From Alnus glutinosa (taxonomy: Eukaryota; Streptophyta; Magnoliopsida; Fagales; Betulaceae): a DNA stretch of 64,000 nucleotides. Shown here piece after piece: positions 12,314-23,261 of this stretch. The translations under genes and the position numbers were made by a program. The notes under the pieces were generated by a model that saw nothing but the letters and a program-made list of their open reading frames with translations, did no database searches and was not told the origin of the DNA. The first letter of the stretch is position 1. Every line of letters starts with the position of its first letter. The stretch lies in the NCBI RefSeq assembly GCF_958979055.1, contig NC_084886.1, positions 50,241,654 through 50,305,653 on the forward strand, read 5' to 3'.

Positions 12314-12475
12314 ATGTTCCCCTCCACCAACAACAAGAGTCCCACCATATCCGGCGGCGGGGGCGGCTTCGTCGGGATGATGGCGCGTGTGGAGAGGAGG
12401 GATGCGGCGGTGGTTTTCACGGTGCTGGCGGGGGTGGCCTTTGTCGCCGCAATAGTGTTCACTGCGCGTAGGTAA
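12314..12475 (+). CDS. Transmembrane micro-ORF or alternative RabGAP first exon, unit 1
   Basis: An ATG-started ORF of 53 codons in a GC-rich island, 120 bases before the RabGAP start. Residues: a Ser/Asn-rich start, a five-glycine run at 14-18, basic ARVERRD at 24-30, then a hydrophobic helix of Ala, Val and Phe at 31-49, and the end TARR. The last codons CGT AGG TAA contain AG|GTAAAT, a good splice donor after 12471. Cutting there leaves two bases, exactly the phase in which RabGAP exon 2 (14083) starts, so exon 12314-12471 joined to 14083 would give a RabGAP with an N-terminal membrane anchor. Alternatively it is an upstream ORF on the RabGAP mRNA. Copy 2 (22976-23140) keeps frame, helix and donor, with an in-frame 3-base indel. 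I do not recognise it from other proteins. Confidence 0.55.
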   Translation: MFPSTNNKSPTISGGGGGFVGMMARVERRDAAVVFTVLAGVAFVAAIVFTARR

Positions 12476-12545
12476 ATGCCTGGTCAAAGGGAGAAATTCT
12501 TTTCACTCTGACGGATACTAGCTATAGCAGCGAAACCCTAGATAG

Positions 12546-12572
12546 ATGAAATTTGAGAAAGCGAGAGAGTAG
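12546..12572 (+). promoter_or_regulatory. Eight-codon uORF before RabGAP copy 1
   Basis: ATG followed by seven codons and TAG, peptide MKFEKARE. It ends 22 bases before the main ATG and is identical in the second copy (23211-23237). Such a short, close uORF could reduce translation of the main ORF; that is inference. Confidence 0.5.
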
Positions 12573-12594
12573 AGATTTGTGAGTGTTGAAATAG

Positions 12595-15500
12595 ATGAAA
12601 GCTCTGAAACGAAGTCACACTTCGTCGTCGTCGTCGTCTTCGAATTCCAATTCGAAGTCGAATTCCTCTCCTTCTTCGTCGTGGATTCATTTGCGTTCGG
12701 TTCTGTTCGTTGTTGCTTCTTCCTCACCGGCTTCTTGTTCTTCCTCTGATCGGTGAGTCTCTCTCTCTTGCTTCTTCTTTAACTCTCTTTCTCTTTGTTT
12801 CGTTTTTAGCTCAGTTTCAGTGATTTCTTTGATTGAGCTCGGATTTCTGTAAAGTTCACTGTTTCGATTCAGATCTCGATCTCTGACAGCTCGAAACCGT
12901 GTTTTCAGTACAAATCGTTCTTTTAGCGGCTTTTTTTTGTTTGTTTGTTATTTTTTAAGTAAAATTCCTCTTTTGAATCACTTAGTCCACTCTCATTTTG
13001 TTCTTGTTTAATTTTATGCTCTTTGATATCAATTTTGTAAGAATTTTTTGAATTCTCTTATTCATTAAAAAAAAAAAAAAAGATTTTTAGATTCTTTCTT
13101 CTTGGTTTGGAAAGTAGATGAATCGGATTGTTGTCAAATGGATTCATTCATAATGGTGCTGTGATTTTTCTGTATCGGGGCTATTTATTTATTTATTTTT
13201 GTTTTAGTAAAACGACTTGTACAGTTGTACGTGGTTTGCAGTCGCACTTTGTGCGCCAAATAGAAACACTGCAGTGGCTTATAAACTGCATTGAGATTTT
13301 GGGAGTTCTGAATCGTAAATTAAAAAAAGTTTGGAATGAATGTGATTATCAATTTATCATGATCTGTATGAAACACAGGTTTTCCTGCCTGGTTGTACCG
13401 TCTCTCATACGTTTCAAAGAAAAGATCCAGCTGCGAAGCTGATTGCTTTACGTGGTTTTAATCTTTAATCTTTGATAGGCAAAGTGATTATTAGTGGAAA
13501 TGTGCTGAGTAGACAATTCCAAGTATTTGGGATTTGAGCCTTTTTTTAGTTAAAAAAAATTAAGGCACAGGCTCGTGACTAATTGTATATACGGGATATA
13601 TAATACGTTAGTGGATGTCTCATTGGAATTCCAACGAGTTTTTAAATTTTACCAAAATAGTTGCCCTGGAGCTCGAAGTGGATATGTGAACATTTTTGTT
13701 TCATTTTGCCGTAACATGAGTGCTTTATTTGTGCAAGTTAAATTCTAGCACTTGGGACTAGGATATTTAATGTGGCAGATTTTGCTCCCCAGTTTTCCTC
13801 GTATCTTCCCTAATAAACATCTTGAAACGATCTAATTTTGGTCATCTCATCATGATCACTCATTACAATATGTTTTTACCTGGAAAATCAAACTAAACAT
13901 ATTGTGCTTTGAGAAGTCGTCTCTTTTACTCGCCTATTGCTTTCATTCATGTCATTTTGACACATTATGGGTAGAACTATCCTTTTTAATTTTTTATGCG
14001 ATTGTTCATTACTGTTGTTTTCCTATCAATGCTGCTTCTCTTTTGTTTCAATGATTAATCTTTGTCATTCTTTCATTTTCAGGGGTCGTCTCAAATCACC
14101 ATGGTCACGCAGGAAAAGAAAACATGCCCTTTCGCCTCAGCAATGGAGAAGTTTGTTTTCACCAGATGGGAAGCTCCGTGATGGCGGAGTTAAGTTTTTG
14201 AAAAAAGTTCGCAGTGGAGTGAGTTACCATTCTTCTCATTTATCCTATATCTTTGTTCCACTCAACAATGTGAAGTTTGTAGTATCTAATGTTCCTGTGT
14301 TTCTGTTATTGGATTATTTATCTATCTAATTTCTCATGCAGGGTGTTGATCCAAGTATTAGGGCAGATGTTTGGCCTTTCCTCTTAGGAGTGTAAGTATG
14401 CCCAACCTCTCTCTCTCCCCTTTTGTGCGAACAATTGTGTGGGGAAAAAAATATTGTTACTATTACTGCTCTCCTGCATGGTGTGATGAAGCTTGTTATC
14501 TAATCTAATTATTAAATATCACCAACTCTATCTCTCGTATTCTGAACTTTGATATTTGGTCTTGCCAACACCTTGGGGAGAATTTGGATGGCCTTTCCTC
14601 CTTTAGTCTGGATGATTATTGGACTAACTGATGCATAAGTTTTGACTTTCCTTGTGCATGCTGCTGCAGGAATCATTATGAATCTATGTGCTCTCATCTT
14701 GCTCAATCACTATTTTCCCCCTTCATTTTCCTGTGCTATCCTTTTTTCCTTTTTTTTTTTTCCTAAGTGGTGCCTGATTTAAAGCAATTGAGTTGGCAGC
14801 TACTTTTGAGTCTAAAACACAAATTCCTTCTCATTTTCCTTCCCCCCCCCCCCCCCCCCCCCCCCCTCCCCTGGGTTTCCTTGTTTTTTAAGTTCTTTGT
14901 GGTTCCTTATCTTAAGTAATTGGGATACTGAAGTTACCTTGGAGGCCATGTACTTTAATTTGTGTTTAAATCCATCGTGGCTGTATGTTCAATCAGTTGA
15001 AGTCCAGTATGATTTAATGATGCTAGGTAGGGTTCAATCCTCTTAGAATTAGAGATTATGACAGCTTTGTAAGACAGCTTGACTTCATATTATCGATAGA
15101 AATTAGTCTGTCTTTGGCTTAAAGGTTCTCTTTAAGAACTTAAGGTTTGCTTGATTAAACACTAGAGGAGAGTTTTTATTTTATTCCCTTTTAAAAGCTT
15201 AGGATTTGAAGGACAACTGAAGTAAATCTGCTATTGACTGCATCAATTGGTATCATAATGAACCATACTGCTTCAAAAATGATTTCATTTCTAAGAGTTA
15301 AAAGTTCAATAACTAGTCAAAATTTTCAAACTTCAGTCAATTTCTTTCCTAACTACAGTTACGATTTCCGAAATTATTGGCGCAAGAATTCATTTCCTTG
15401 AACATTTTGTTCCTTCCATCGTTGACTGTCTTGTCCCTCTTTAGATGTGCTGCGCGATTCAACCATTGTTTTAATTTGTGTTGCCTTGGTATCTAAATGG

Positions 15501-17390
15501 TGCTTTCAAATGTCTTTTTAGTAAAGTTTTGTCCTTTTTTTATTTTTTTATATAATATATACTATTTGTTATAGAACAACACTTATAAGATCTTTAATCC
15601 AAATTAATGAGTTGTTGAAACTCATTTTTTAAGTTTAAAACTTGTTTTGTAATTTTCTGAACAATCATTTATAAAAATAATTATCAATATATATATACTC
15701 CTTATCCTTATATATACCTTATATACCTCGTATAAAATATCCATTGATAAAAGCTTCTTGTCCTGTCCCATTTAGGTGGATGTTTTATAAGAGAAATGTA
15801 TCAATTTTTGTCATCAAAAATAGAAAATGGATCCTATGGTTGCTTGGGCTGGGGAAGATGATCAATATATGTATTAATTTAGAACGGGTTATATATGTTG
15901 ACTGAAATTCTCTATTTCAACAGCTATGATTTGAACAGCTCAAAAGAAGAAAGAGATAATATAAGATCTCAGAAAAGGTACGGCCACCAACTTCGTTTTA
16001 GAAGTTTGATTTATTAATTGCAATTACTCTATTGTGACATGGATAAGTGTGGGTTTTTTTACTGCCTGATGATTTTTATTTTTTATTTTCTTCTCCTTAG
16101 ACATCTAACCTTCGCAGTGATTCTGTGTCAATCTTTGGATGCAGAAAGGAATATGAGAAACTTCGCAGAAAATGCCGACGACTTCTAAAACATAGTAAAG
16201 TGGGCTTTAATTTGAATGAAATTGGTAGAATCAGCTGTGATGGGTACAGTGGGACTCTCACTCAAGATACAGATTCTCCTAGCTCTGAAGATGCGGTTAG
16301 CGCCAGGGAGTCCCTTTCTAGTGAGGAAAGGAGCCCAGATATTGAATACTCTGACAAACACTCTAGTGCACTGTTGGAAGGAGACGATAGTGCGAGGCAA
16401 ATCACAATTGCTGATGGCTCTACACTAGACACTGACTCATCAGACTCGGACTCCTCTGAAGAACCTGAAGTGAGTCAGTCTTTCCCTTCAATGGAAGGAA
16501 CAGAAGAGAATGACCCTGACATGACTTGCAAGGAGGATTCTTCTCCCTCAAGGACAGAGGTCTCGTCAAAACTCTGCAATAATGAAGATTTTGCCTCATG
16601 GCAGCGGATCATCCGCCTTGATGCTGTACGTGCCAATTCAGAATGGATACCATGGTCCCCATCTCAAGCTGCAATCTCTGAGGGTAGGGCACGCCGTTCA
16701 GCAGAGGCTGTGGGGCTGAAGGATTATGATCACCTAGAGCCGAGCAGGATTTTCCATGCTGCCCGACTGGTTGCTATTCTTGAAGCATATGCCCTATATG
16801 ACCCTGAAATAGGCTACTGCCAGGGCATGAGTGATCTTCTTTCTCCAATACTTGCAGTGATGTCGGAGGATCATGAGGCATTCTGGTGTTTTGTGGGTTT
16901 CATGAGGAAGGCTCGGCATAATTTTAGGCTTGATGAGGTGGGAATCCGAAGGCAACTTAACCTTGTATCAAAGATTATCAAGTGCAAGGACTCTCATCTT
17001 TACAGGCACTTGGAGAAGCTCCAGGCTGAGGATTGCTTTTTTGTTTATAGGATGGTGGTGGTACTATTTAGGAGGGAATTAACATTTGAACAGACCATTT
17101 GCCTCTGGGAGGTAATGTGGGCAGATCAGGCGGCTATCCGGGCTGGAATTGCTAAGTCTGCATGGGGCAGGATAAGGCAGCGAGCCCCACCGACAGATGA
17201 GCTATTGCTTTATGCAATCGCAGCTTCTGTATTGCAAAGGAGGAAGTTGATTATTGAGAAGTATAGCAGCATGGATGAGATTATAAGGGAGTGCAATAGC
17301 ATGGCGGGGCATCTTGATGTGTGGAAGCTCCTTGATGATGCGCACGACTTGGTGGTGAACCTCCATGACAAGATTGAGACATCCTTCTGA
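12595..17390 (+). CDS. TBC-domain Rab GTPase-activating protein, copy 1
   Basis: Speeds GTP hydrolysis by Rab GTPases in membrane traffic. Exons 12595-12752, 14083-14218, 14342-14391, 15924-15977 and 16145-17390 join in frame to 547 residues. Exon 1 is a Ser/Asn-rich low-complexity leader with a short hydrophobic patch; exon 2 has a basic patch (WSRRKRKHALSP) and LFSPDGKLRDGG; exon 3 gives the TBC start RADVWPFLLGV. An acidic Ser/Asp-rich insert (about residues 160-280) separates this from the catalytic half. The arginine finger is in IIRLDAVR (R295) and the glutamine finger in YCQGMSD (Q359), so both dual-finger residues are present. It resembles Arabidopsis At5g53570, At5g24390 and At3g49350. 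The Rab target cannot be read from sequence. The neighbouring copy is 97% identical in exon 5. Confidence 0.92.
14842..14866. repeat. 25-base C homopolymer
   Basis: An uninterrupted run of 25 C in the third intron of RabGAP copy 1. The matching place in copy 2 (about 25531-25558) is a T-rich tract. The exact length may be affected by sequencing error. Confidence 0.8.
15504..15890. other. Copy-specific 387-bp segment in RabGAP copy 1 intron
   Basis: Between AAATGGTGC and ATATATGTTGACTG the second copy has only about two bases, while this copy has an AT-rich segment of nearly 390 bases. Its ends give no clear inverted or direct repeat. It is either an insertion here or a deletion in copy 2. 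Confidence 0.7.
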
Positions 17391-17590
17391 TGGCTGGCTG
17401 CCCAATTTTTCAACTTATTTATTTGGCTTCGATTCTCTCTAGAATATGCAAGTATTTTTAGGCTCTGATTGAAACAAGCACCCGAGGATCCCAAGTGAGG
17501 TAAAGTTATGCTCACTTTCTAGGCTCCGTTAAGTGATGGTGGCAAACATTTAATAGATGTATTACGTTGTATGAACCCCATTTTCTCAGT

Positions 17591-17710
17591 AACAACAGTC
17601 TCGTTAGGAATTAACATTTGAAAGATCGAAAGGAAAAAAAAAAAAAAAATCGGAAAAAATTAAATTTCAAGGGAGTGGCCCAAACTGAAAATTATATAAA
17701 ACAAAATCTA
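17591..17710. other. Junction of the two duplication units
   Basis: About 120 bases between the end of homology of unit 1 and the start of unit 2, with an A run at 17633-17649. It matches neither the DNA before 9785 nor the DNA after 28174, so it may be filler or later insertion at the duplication joint. Confidence 0.5.
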
Positions 17711-18065
17711 AAAAAACAAAATAGCTACCTAACCCAACAGGCAAGAGCCTTCTGTTTATCAAAAGGCTTACATTTCATGCCATCTGTGGTTTGTGTATAC
17801 TTTTGCACCCTGCGAATATTTTCCCTCTCCTCTCTCTCCCTTCTTCTTCTTCTTCTTCTTCTTTTTTGTTTTTTGGACGTCTAATGGTACTGAAAGCGCC
17901 TAATTTTGTTGACTCATAATTTGCGTGAGAGGAGCAACTGGGCAAAGCTTCGAAACCCCAGCACAACAATCAAAACCCACAACCCCAGATAAATTCATGA
18001 AAATTTGTCTGTCTCCTTTTCCTAGCCTTGGTTCTGTTTGTTAGATTATCTGTTGTAGTAATCCA

Positions 18066-18335
18066 TGGACAAGCCAAGCTAGATCTTCAACTCCAAGCTT
18101 AATCCCAGAAAGGTCAGAAGCTTTATTTATTATGACCAACTTCAAAACAGGAAAATTTACTCACACACACACACACCAAACAAAAAAAAAAAAAAAAAAA
18201 TTGAAAAGAAAAGAAAAGAAAGAAGTCAACCTTTTTGGCCAAGCGAAGCTAGTTTTTTCACTCCAAGCTTAATCCTAGAAAGGTCAAAAGCTTTATTTAT
18301 TATGACTGACTTCAAAACAGGAAAATTTAAATAAA
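18066..18335. repeat. Local tandem duplication within unit 2
   Basis: The passage CACTCCAAGCTTAATCC, GAAAGGTC and CTTCAAAACAGGAAAATTTA occurs twice, near 18090-18160 and 18257-18330, with (CA)n, a poly-A run and AAAG repeats between. Unit 1 has it once (10397-10477), so this small duplication came after the large one. Confidence 0.75.
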
Positions 18336-19610
18336 TTAAAAATTTAAAAGTCAACCCCTTTTTTTTTATGTTTTGTTTTAGAGGTAGAAGACGAAGAAGA
18401 AGTCAATCAACCTTAATCAACATTGTTTGAACGCATATAGGGTAAAAACCAAAAGAAATGCTCTCTTTTATTAAATTTTTTTTTTTTTTGTCATTTTTTT
18501 TTTCTTTTCAAAATAAAAATATTAGTAAACAACCCAAGTACAAAATACCAAAAAAAGAGAATATATATATATATACCATTACGTTAAATCAGTACACTTT
18601 TTTAATTTCTTAGTTTAGACTAAATAATAATAATAATAATAATGAAACCATACTTGGGCTTCTATTCCCTGGTTTAAACTGAATTTTAAATTATCGTCCC
18701 TGCCATTAATTGTCAATTAAATTGACTTTTAATCATAATCAAACAGTATTCTAATTTCTAAATGATTTTTTTACTGAAGTTTACTGCTTTTATTGTCCCC
18801 AAGCAACTATACTTTATTTGGCCCAAAAAAAAAAAAAAATCACTAGATTAGTGTGTATTTATTTATTTATTTATTTATTTATTTTTGACAGTAGTGTAGA
18901 TTTAATTTAGTAAAGCAGTATGTACATATCAAAACTTTTATCTTGAATTTTCAGTTGAGTTTTTGGTCCACAAGACAAAGTCCCAAACTAGTACTTGTAG
19001 CCCACATTGACGCGTATCGAAATTGGAATTACATATTTTGGTTGACCCAAAATGCTTTTGATAATTCTGACCAAGTTTCAATTCAACGATTCATATCTTT
19101 AGGTATTATATAGTACATATTTTTATTAATTTCCTTGGTAAAGAGGTTTCCCATATACAGTTAATTGCAATATTTACCTGTTAAATCACTATTTGGTACA
19201 ATCTTATGTAACCATTATACAATCGAGATAACGAAGGTCTGAAAACCAACTCTTAATTTATTTTTTTTTTATAAATGCTAATTGAATGGTTTATTTTCGA
19301 TGATACATTATCTCAATTACATAACAGGTGTATAACAGTCTATTGAATATCATTACTCATCTCTTAATTAAGGATTCAAAGTTAGTAAAATGAAGATAGA
19401 TTATAGTTTACAGATCTAATAATGTATGTGTTGTTGTATGTTTGAATATGTTGTGTGTATTTAATTTTTTTAAATGATGTGTGTTATGTAAATCATTAAA
19501 TACAATAAAATAAAATATTAACTATTAAACGATTTTTCTCCGGAGAATGCTATTCCCAAAGCTATTGGGTGAATCACGCATTAAATGTTCACATCACACC
19601 CATCTAACCT

Positions 19611-21792
19611 TATTTTATTTTTAACAAATTACTTTCTTTATTGATAAAATAATTCGTCCAATAAAAATTGCTTCTTGGTTACAATAGCATAAAGATAATT
19701 TGAAATTTCTTTAATCCAAACTCTATTTTTAATACAATAAATCGCCTCTTGGGCGAGAATTTGAGGAGCAAAATTTACCTCTCTTAACATGTTCAATATT
19801 CTAAGATCTCAGCTTACAGAGACCTTATTTGATTTCATTTATAAGATGACACATCTTGCTCCAATTTTGGCCCCTCGTTTTAACCGCAATGACCGCATGT
19901 AAAGCATCTCCTTATAGAATGATATCAAAGAAACCTATATCTCTACAAAATTCTACAGCATGAACAGTTGTCAGAGCTTTAGCTACAACTGGTTACTACA
20001 ATGCCAATCCCATTAAGTCCATGAGCTTTACCTACAGCCGCATCTCAATTAACTTTAATTATACTTGTGAGGGTTTTCTTCCAAATAATTGGGAGGTCGA
20101 CTTGATTTTCACTCTTGGCATTCCATTTTTTTTTTTTTTTTTTTTTGTGTTTACCCTTCTAAAATCATTGAGGGAATTGCTAGCATCAATGAAAAGTTTA
20201 TTAGGATGAAGAAGATTATTCGAAACTAGATCTTGCATGCTACCATCGCCATCAATTCAAGGTCTACCGTAAGACAATGCCCCATTAAAGTCTCAACAAT
20301 TTGCAAGAAGGTAGAGCATGAATCATTACATTTTTTAATCCACTTTGGACCACAACACTAAACATCTTGTGCAACAGGACAACTCCATAGAATATGTTTC
20401 ATTGTCGCTACATCACTTTCACAAAATGGGACATAGGGCTTCTTGAACCGCTCCTTGACATAGCAAGTTTAAATTCCAAATGATTTTCCACACTTGATTC
20501 CCGATACGCACTTCTGACATAAAACTCTCTATTCGTCTTACCTCTCCAAATGAGGAATTAAGATCCCTTTAAATTTTTTGCCCGAATTTGATACAATTCG
20601 GGCAGGTAGTTGTGAGTGAGCATTTATGAGACCCACCTAACCAAATAAAAGTTGGGCTGCCCAACTGCTTATCCGGTCAGGTGAATCTCATAAATGCTTA
20701 CTCATAATAACCTGTCCGAATTGTATCAAATTCGAGTAAAGAATTTGAGGGGATCCTGATCCCCAAATGAGTTGGTCATTTGCGGGAACTGGACTTAAAG
20801 GAATTTGACAAAGAATACGTGCCTCATCTTCATTGAAAACTTCATGGACTAAATGGACATTCCACCACTTTGTTGTTTGATCAATAAGCTACATCACTCG
20901 TGCATCCTCCATTAAATGTCTTATTGGGGATTGAACCAGAAAATAAGTTGGCGTTGGAAGCCATTTATCACCCCAGATACACATGTCTCTGCCGTCCCCC
21001 ACTCGCCAAACCAATCCACTTTTAAAGACATCACGAGCAGATATTAAGCTTTTCAAAGCAATTGAAGGTCTTTTTCCGATAGTGGCCTTTAGGATGGAGG
21101 ATTGTGGGTAGTTACCTGGCGTGAATAATCTGCGCTGCCAAAGAGTTGGGGGATTGTAGTGAACGCCAACATTGTCTAGCCAGGAGAGCTTTATTGAAAC
21201 AAACTAAATTTCTGAAGTCTAGACCCCCTTGAGATTTCAAGACACCCATACGTTCCCAACTCACCCAATGTATTTTAGCATCATTCTCCTTACTAAAATT
21301 TCTGCATCAGTTCATTAATTTCTTTACAGAAACCAATTGGGAGCTTGAAAATACTCATAGTATATATTGTTATGGCTTGTGCTACAGCTTTCAGTAGAAT
21401 CTCTTTCCCTGCTTGTGATAAAAAATTTGACCTTCTAATTATGTAGCCGATTTCACACTCTATTTTTTATACTTTTGAAAGCCTTTAACTGAGACTTGCC
21501 CACAAGAGTTGATAGGCCAATATATTTTTCATACCTATGCGTAACTGAGAACCTAGATAATTGAATGATTTAATGTCTCTGTTCTGGACTTGTATTCTTG
21601 CTTGCTAAAGAAAATGGTAGTCTTCTTCTTGTTGAGCTTCTTCCCTGATGCATCTTCATATCTCTCTAGCAATCTCATCAATGTGCGCCACTCCACACGA
21701 TTTGCCTTGTAGAATAATAAATTTTCATCTGAAAAAGAAAAAGAAAAAGAAGATGCGTGATTTGGAGACCTCGTTTTGAAGTTGGAACGCAT
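19611..21792 (-). mobile_element. LINE (L1-type) insertion, 5'-truncated, decayed
   Basis: Read on the minus strand. From 21792 to 21553 the RT domain reads DENLLFYKANRVEWRTLM, LLERYEDASGKKLN and KKTTIFFSKQ, the usual sequence after the catalytic region of plant L1 elements. Near 20430-20350 is the zinc-binding RT-associated domain (CESDVATMKHILWSCPVAQDV in parts of that order). The RNase H part lies further left and the T-rich left border at 19611 would be its poly-A end. Unit 1 of the duplication has none of this at the matching place (CCATCTAACC, 11970), so it entered after the duplication. Frames are broken and a MITE lies inside. Confidence 0.85.
20555..20762. mobile_element. Mutator-like MITE nested in the LINE
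   Basis: A 208-base element flanked on both sides by the 9-base direct repeat CCAAATGAG (20546-20554 and 20763-20771). Its arms are inverted repeats over nearly the whole length: AATTTGATACAATTCGG, CATTTATGAGA and GTTGGGC on the left have inverted partners on the right. A 9-base duplication is typical of Mutator-like elements. Confidence 0.9.
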
Positions 21793-22225
21793 ATAACATA
21801 TAATATAACTTATTAAATATACTTATGTCATTTACTTTTATATATATATATATATATATAACCAAGTAATTATTGTTATTTTAATATATATATTAAATGT
21901 TGTTATTTAATTTATCCTTTTATATATATATATATAATTGATTATTTTTACTTTATAAGTAATATACTATATAAGCTATTTTTATTAATATATATACACA
22001 CAAGTCGAGCCTAACAAGTGCTTCAAGTATTCTACGAGCTTGCTCACGAACATTAATCGAGTCGAGCTGAGCTTTAAATGAGTATGTATCGTTTAATAAT
22101 TAAGCTTAGTTTCATGTTCACGAACAATCCATTTAATAATTGGACCGAGCACGAAATGAGTTTAACCGAGCTGAGCTCAAACGAGTTTACAAGTAGCTTT
22201 GTTCATTTACATCCCCACATCTAAT
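21793..22225. mobile_element. AT tracts plus GAGCTGAGC-type dispersed repeat
   Basis: (TA)n tracts at 21839-21860 and 21922-21938 lead into a segment (about 22000-22215) of reiterated words such as GAGTCGAGCTGAGCTTTAAA, GTTCACGAACAAT and CGAGCTGAGCTCAAACGAG, ending GTTCATTTACATCCCC. Plant genomes have many non-autonomous elements of this composition, often ascribed to hAT; the family here is inference. Part of the block missing from unit 1. Confidence 0.5.
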
Positions 22226-22384
22226 CTAACCAAAACTAAAAGCACCATAATTAAACCTCACATGATTGAATTAACACTAACTAGGCCAAGAAAGTAGAAA
22301 CCAACCGCAACGACGTCGTTTCAAAAGTTCCTAAAGCCAGTAATAAGTTGTAGGGAAAGACAAATCCTTCGTAGACTTTGAGAG

Positions 22385-22790
22385 CATTCACACAACTTCC
22401 CTTTGATTTTCTCAAAATCTAGGGAACAAAAATACTTTTTGTTCCCATATGACACTATACATCCTACAATAGCCTCTATTATCTTCACCTATCTCAATTA
22501 AATATTATTTCTTTAAAATATAAGTTCTTATCTACTCTCACTCTTTTTACAAAATTTCAACACAATTTTCAATAAAAGGCAAAGAGAGGAGAGAGAAAAA
22601 AAAAAAAAACATGTTTTGTATTAAAATAATGGATAGAGAATCTTTTTTCGTTCCCTAACATATTGGGTAGAACTGTATCATTTTCGATACTTAAGATACC
22701 ATTAGGGTATTTCCTATAGATGAGTTTTGGTGATTTTTTTTTTATTTTTTTTATTTAATTTTTGACATTTTGCCTATATGTTGTTGGGAA
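22385..22790. other. Unit 2-specific 400-bp block before the RabGAP 5' region
   Basis: Unit 1 runs directly from CTTCATAGACTCAAGG to GAGAGACAAACAAAAAGG (near 12100-12140), while unit 2 has about 400 extra AT-rich bases here, starting GAGAGCATTCACACAAC. It lies 200-600 bases before the micro-ORF, so it may change the promoter of copy 2. No clean terminal repeats were seen. Confidence 0.6.
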
Positions 22791-22975
22791 GAGAAATGAG
22801 GAGAGAGAAAGAAAAGGAAAGGCTTCTACAAGAATAAAGAGAAAGCAAAAGCCAAAGATAAAACAAAAGCATTTCGCTCGCACTTTCAGTCTTCTTAATA
22901 ACTTGAAATTCCCTGAGAACCGTAAGGAGAAGAAGGAGAAGGTCATTTCGGTAATTTTGACATCCTACTTCGTCT

Positions 22976-23140
22976 ATGTTCCCCTCCACCAACAACAAGA
23001 ATCCCATCATTTCCGGCGGCGGCGGGGGCGGCTTCGTCGGGATGATGGCGCGTGTGGCGGGGAGGGATGCGGCGGTGGTTTTCACGGCGCTGGCGGGGGT
23101 GGCCTTTGTCGCCGCTATAGTGTTCACTGCGCGTAGGTAA
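22976..23140 (+). CDS. Transmembrane micro-ORF or alternative RabGAP first exon, unit 2
   Basis: Counterpart of 12314-12475, 54 codons. It has six glycines instead of five through an in-frame GGC, and five amino-acid replacements, while the hydrophobic helix (AAVVFTALAG then VAFVAAIVF) and the end TARR are kept. Two of the seven substitutions are silent, so selection cannot be shown from two copies alone. The donor AG|GTAAAT after 23136 is kept and in phase with exon 2 at 24727. The ATG at 22976 was chosen because no earlier in-frame ATG gives a longer conserved product. Function unknown. Confidence 0.55.
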   Translation: MFPSTNNKNPIISGGGGGGFVGMMARVAGRDAAVVFTALAGVAFVAAIVFTARR

Positions 23141-23210
23141 ATGCCTAGTCAAAGAGAGAAATTTTTTTCACTCTGACGGATACTAGCTATAGCAGCGAAA
23201 CCCTAGATAG

Positions 23211-23237
23211 ATGAAATTTGAGAAAGCGAGAGAGTAG
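23211..23237 (+). promoter_or_regulatory. Eight-codon uORF before RabGAP copy 2
   Basis: Same peptide MKFEKARE as in copy 1, ending 24 bases before the main ATG at 23262. The spacing differs by two bases between copies while the uORF does not. Confidence 0.5.
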
Positions 23238-23261
23238 AGATTGTGGTGAGTGTTGAAATAG

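Larger units (their letters stand above)
9785..17590. repeat. Direct duplication, unit 1 (RabGAP-containing)
   Basis: This unit aligns with 17711-28174. Homology begins at AAACAAAATAGCTACC, about 2.8 kb before the gene, and ends at CCCCATTTTCTCAGT, 200 bases after its stop. Upstream DNA, UTRs, exons and introns are all shared, so the copy arose at the DNA level and not through an mRNA. Exon 5 proteins differ at about 14 of 414 residues, pointing to a fairly recent event. Confidence 0.9.

Noticed and set aside
14842-14866. C-run as a possible telomere-like or i-motif functional element
   Set aside because: A plain homopolymer in an intron, not shared by the other copy and prone to sequencing error.
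20126-20146. Poly-T inside the LINE as a second retroelement tail
   Set aside because: No target duplication or separate element could be defined next to it.
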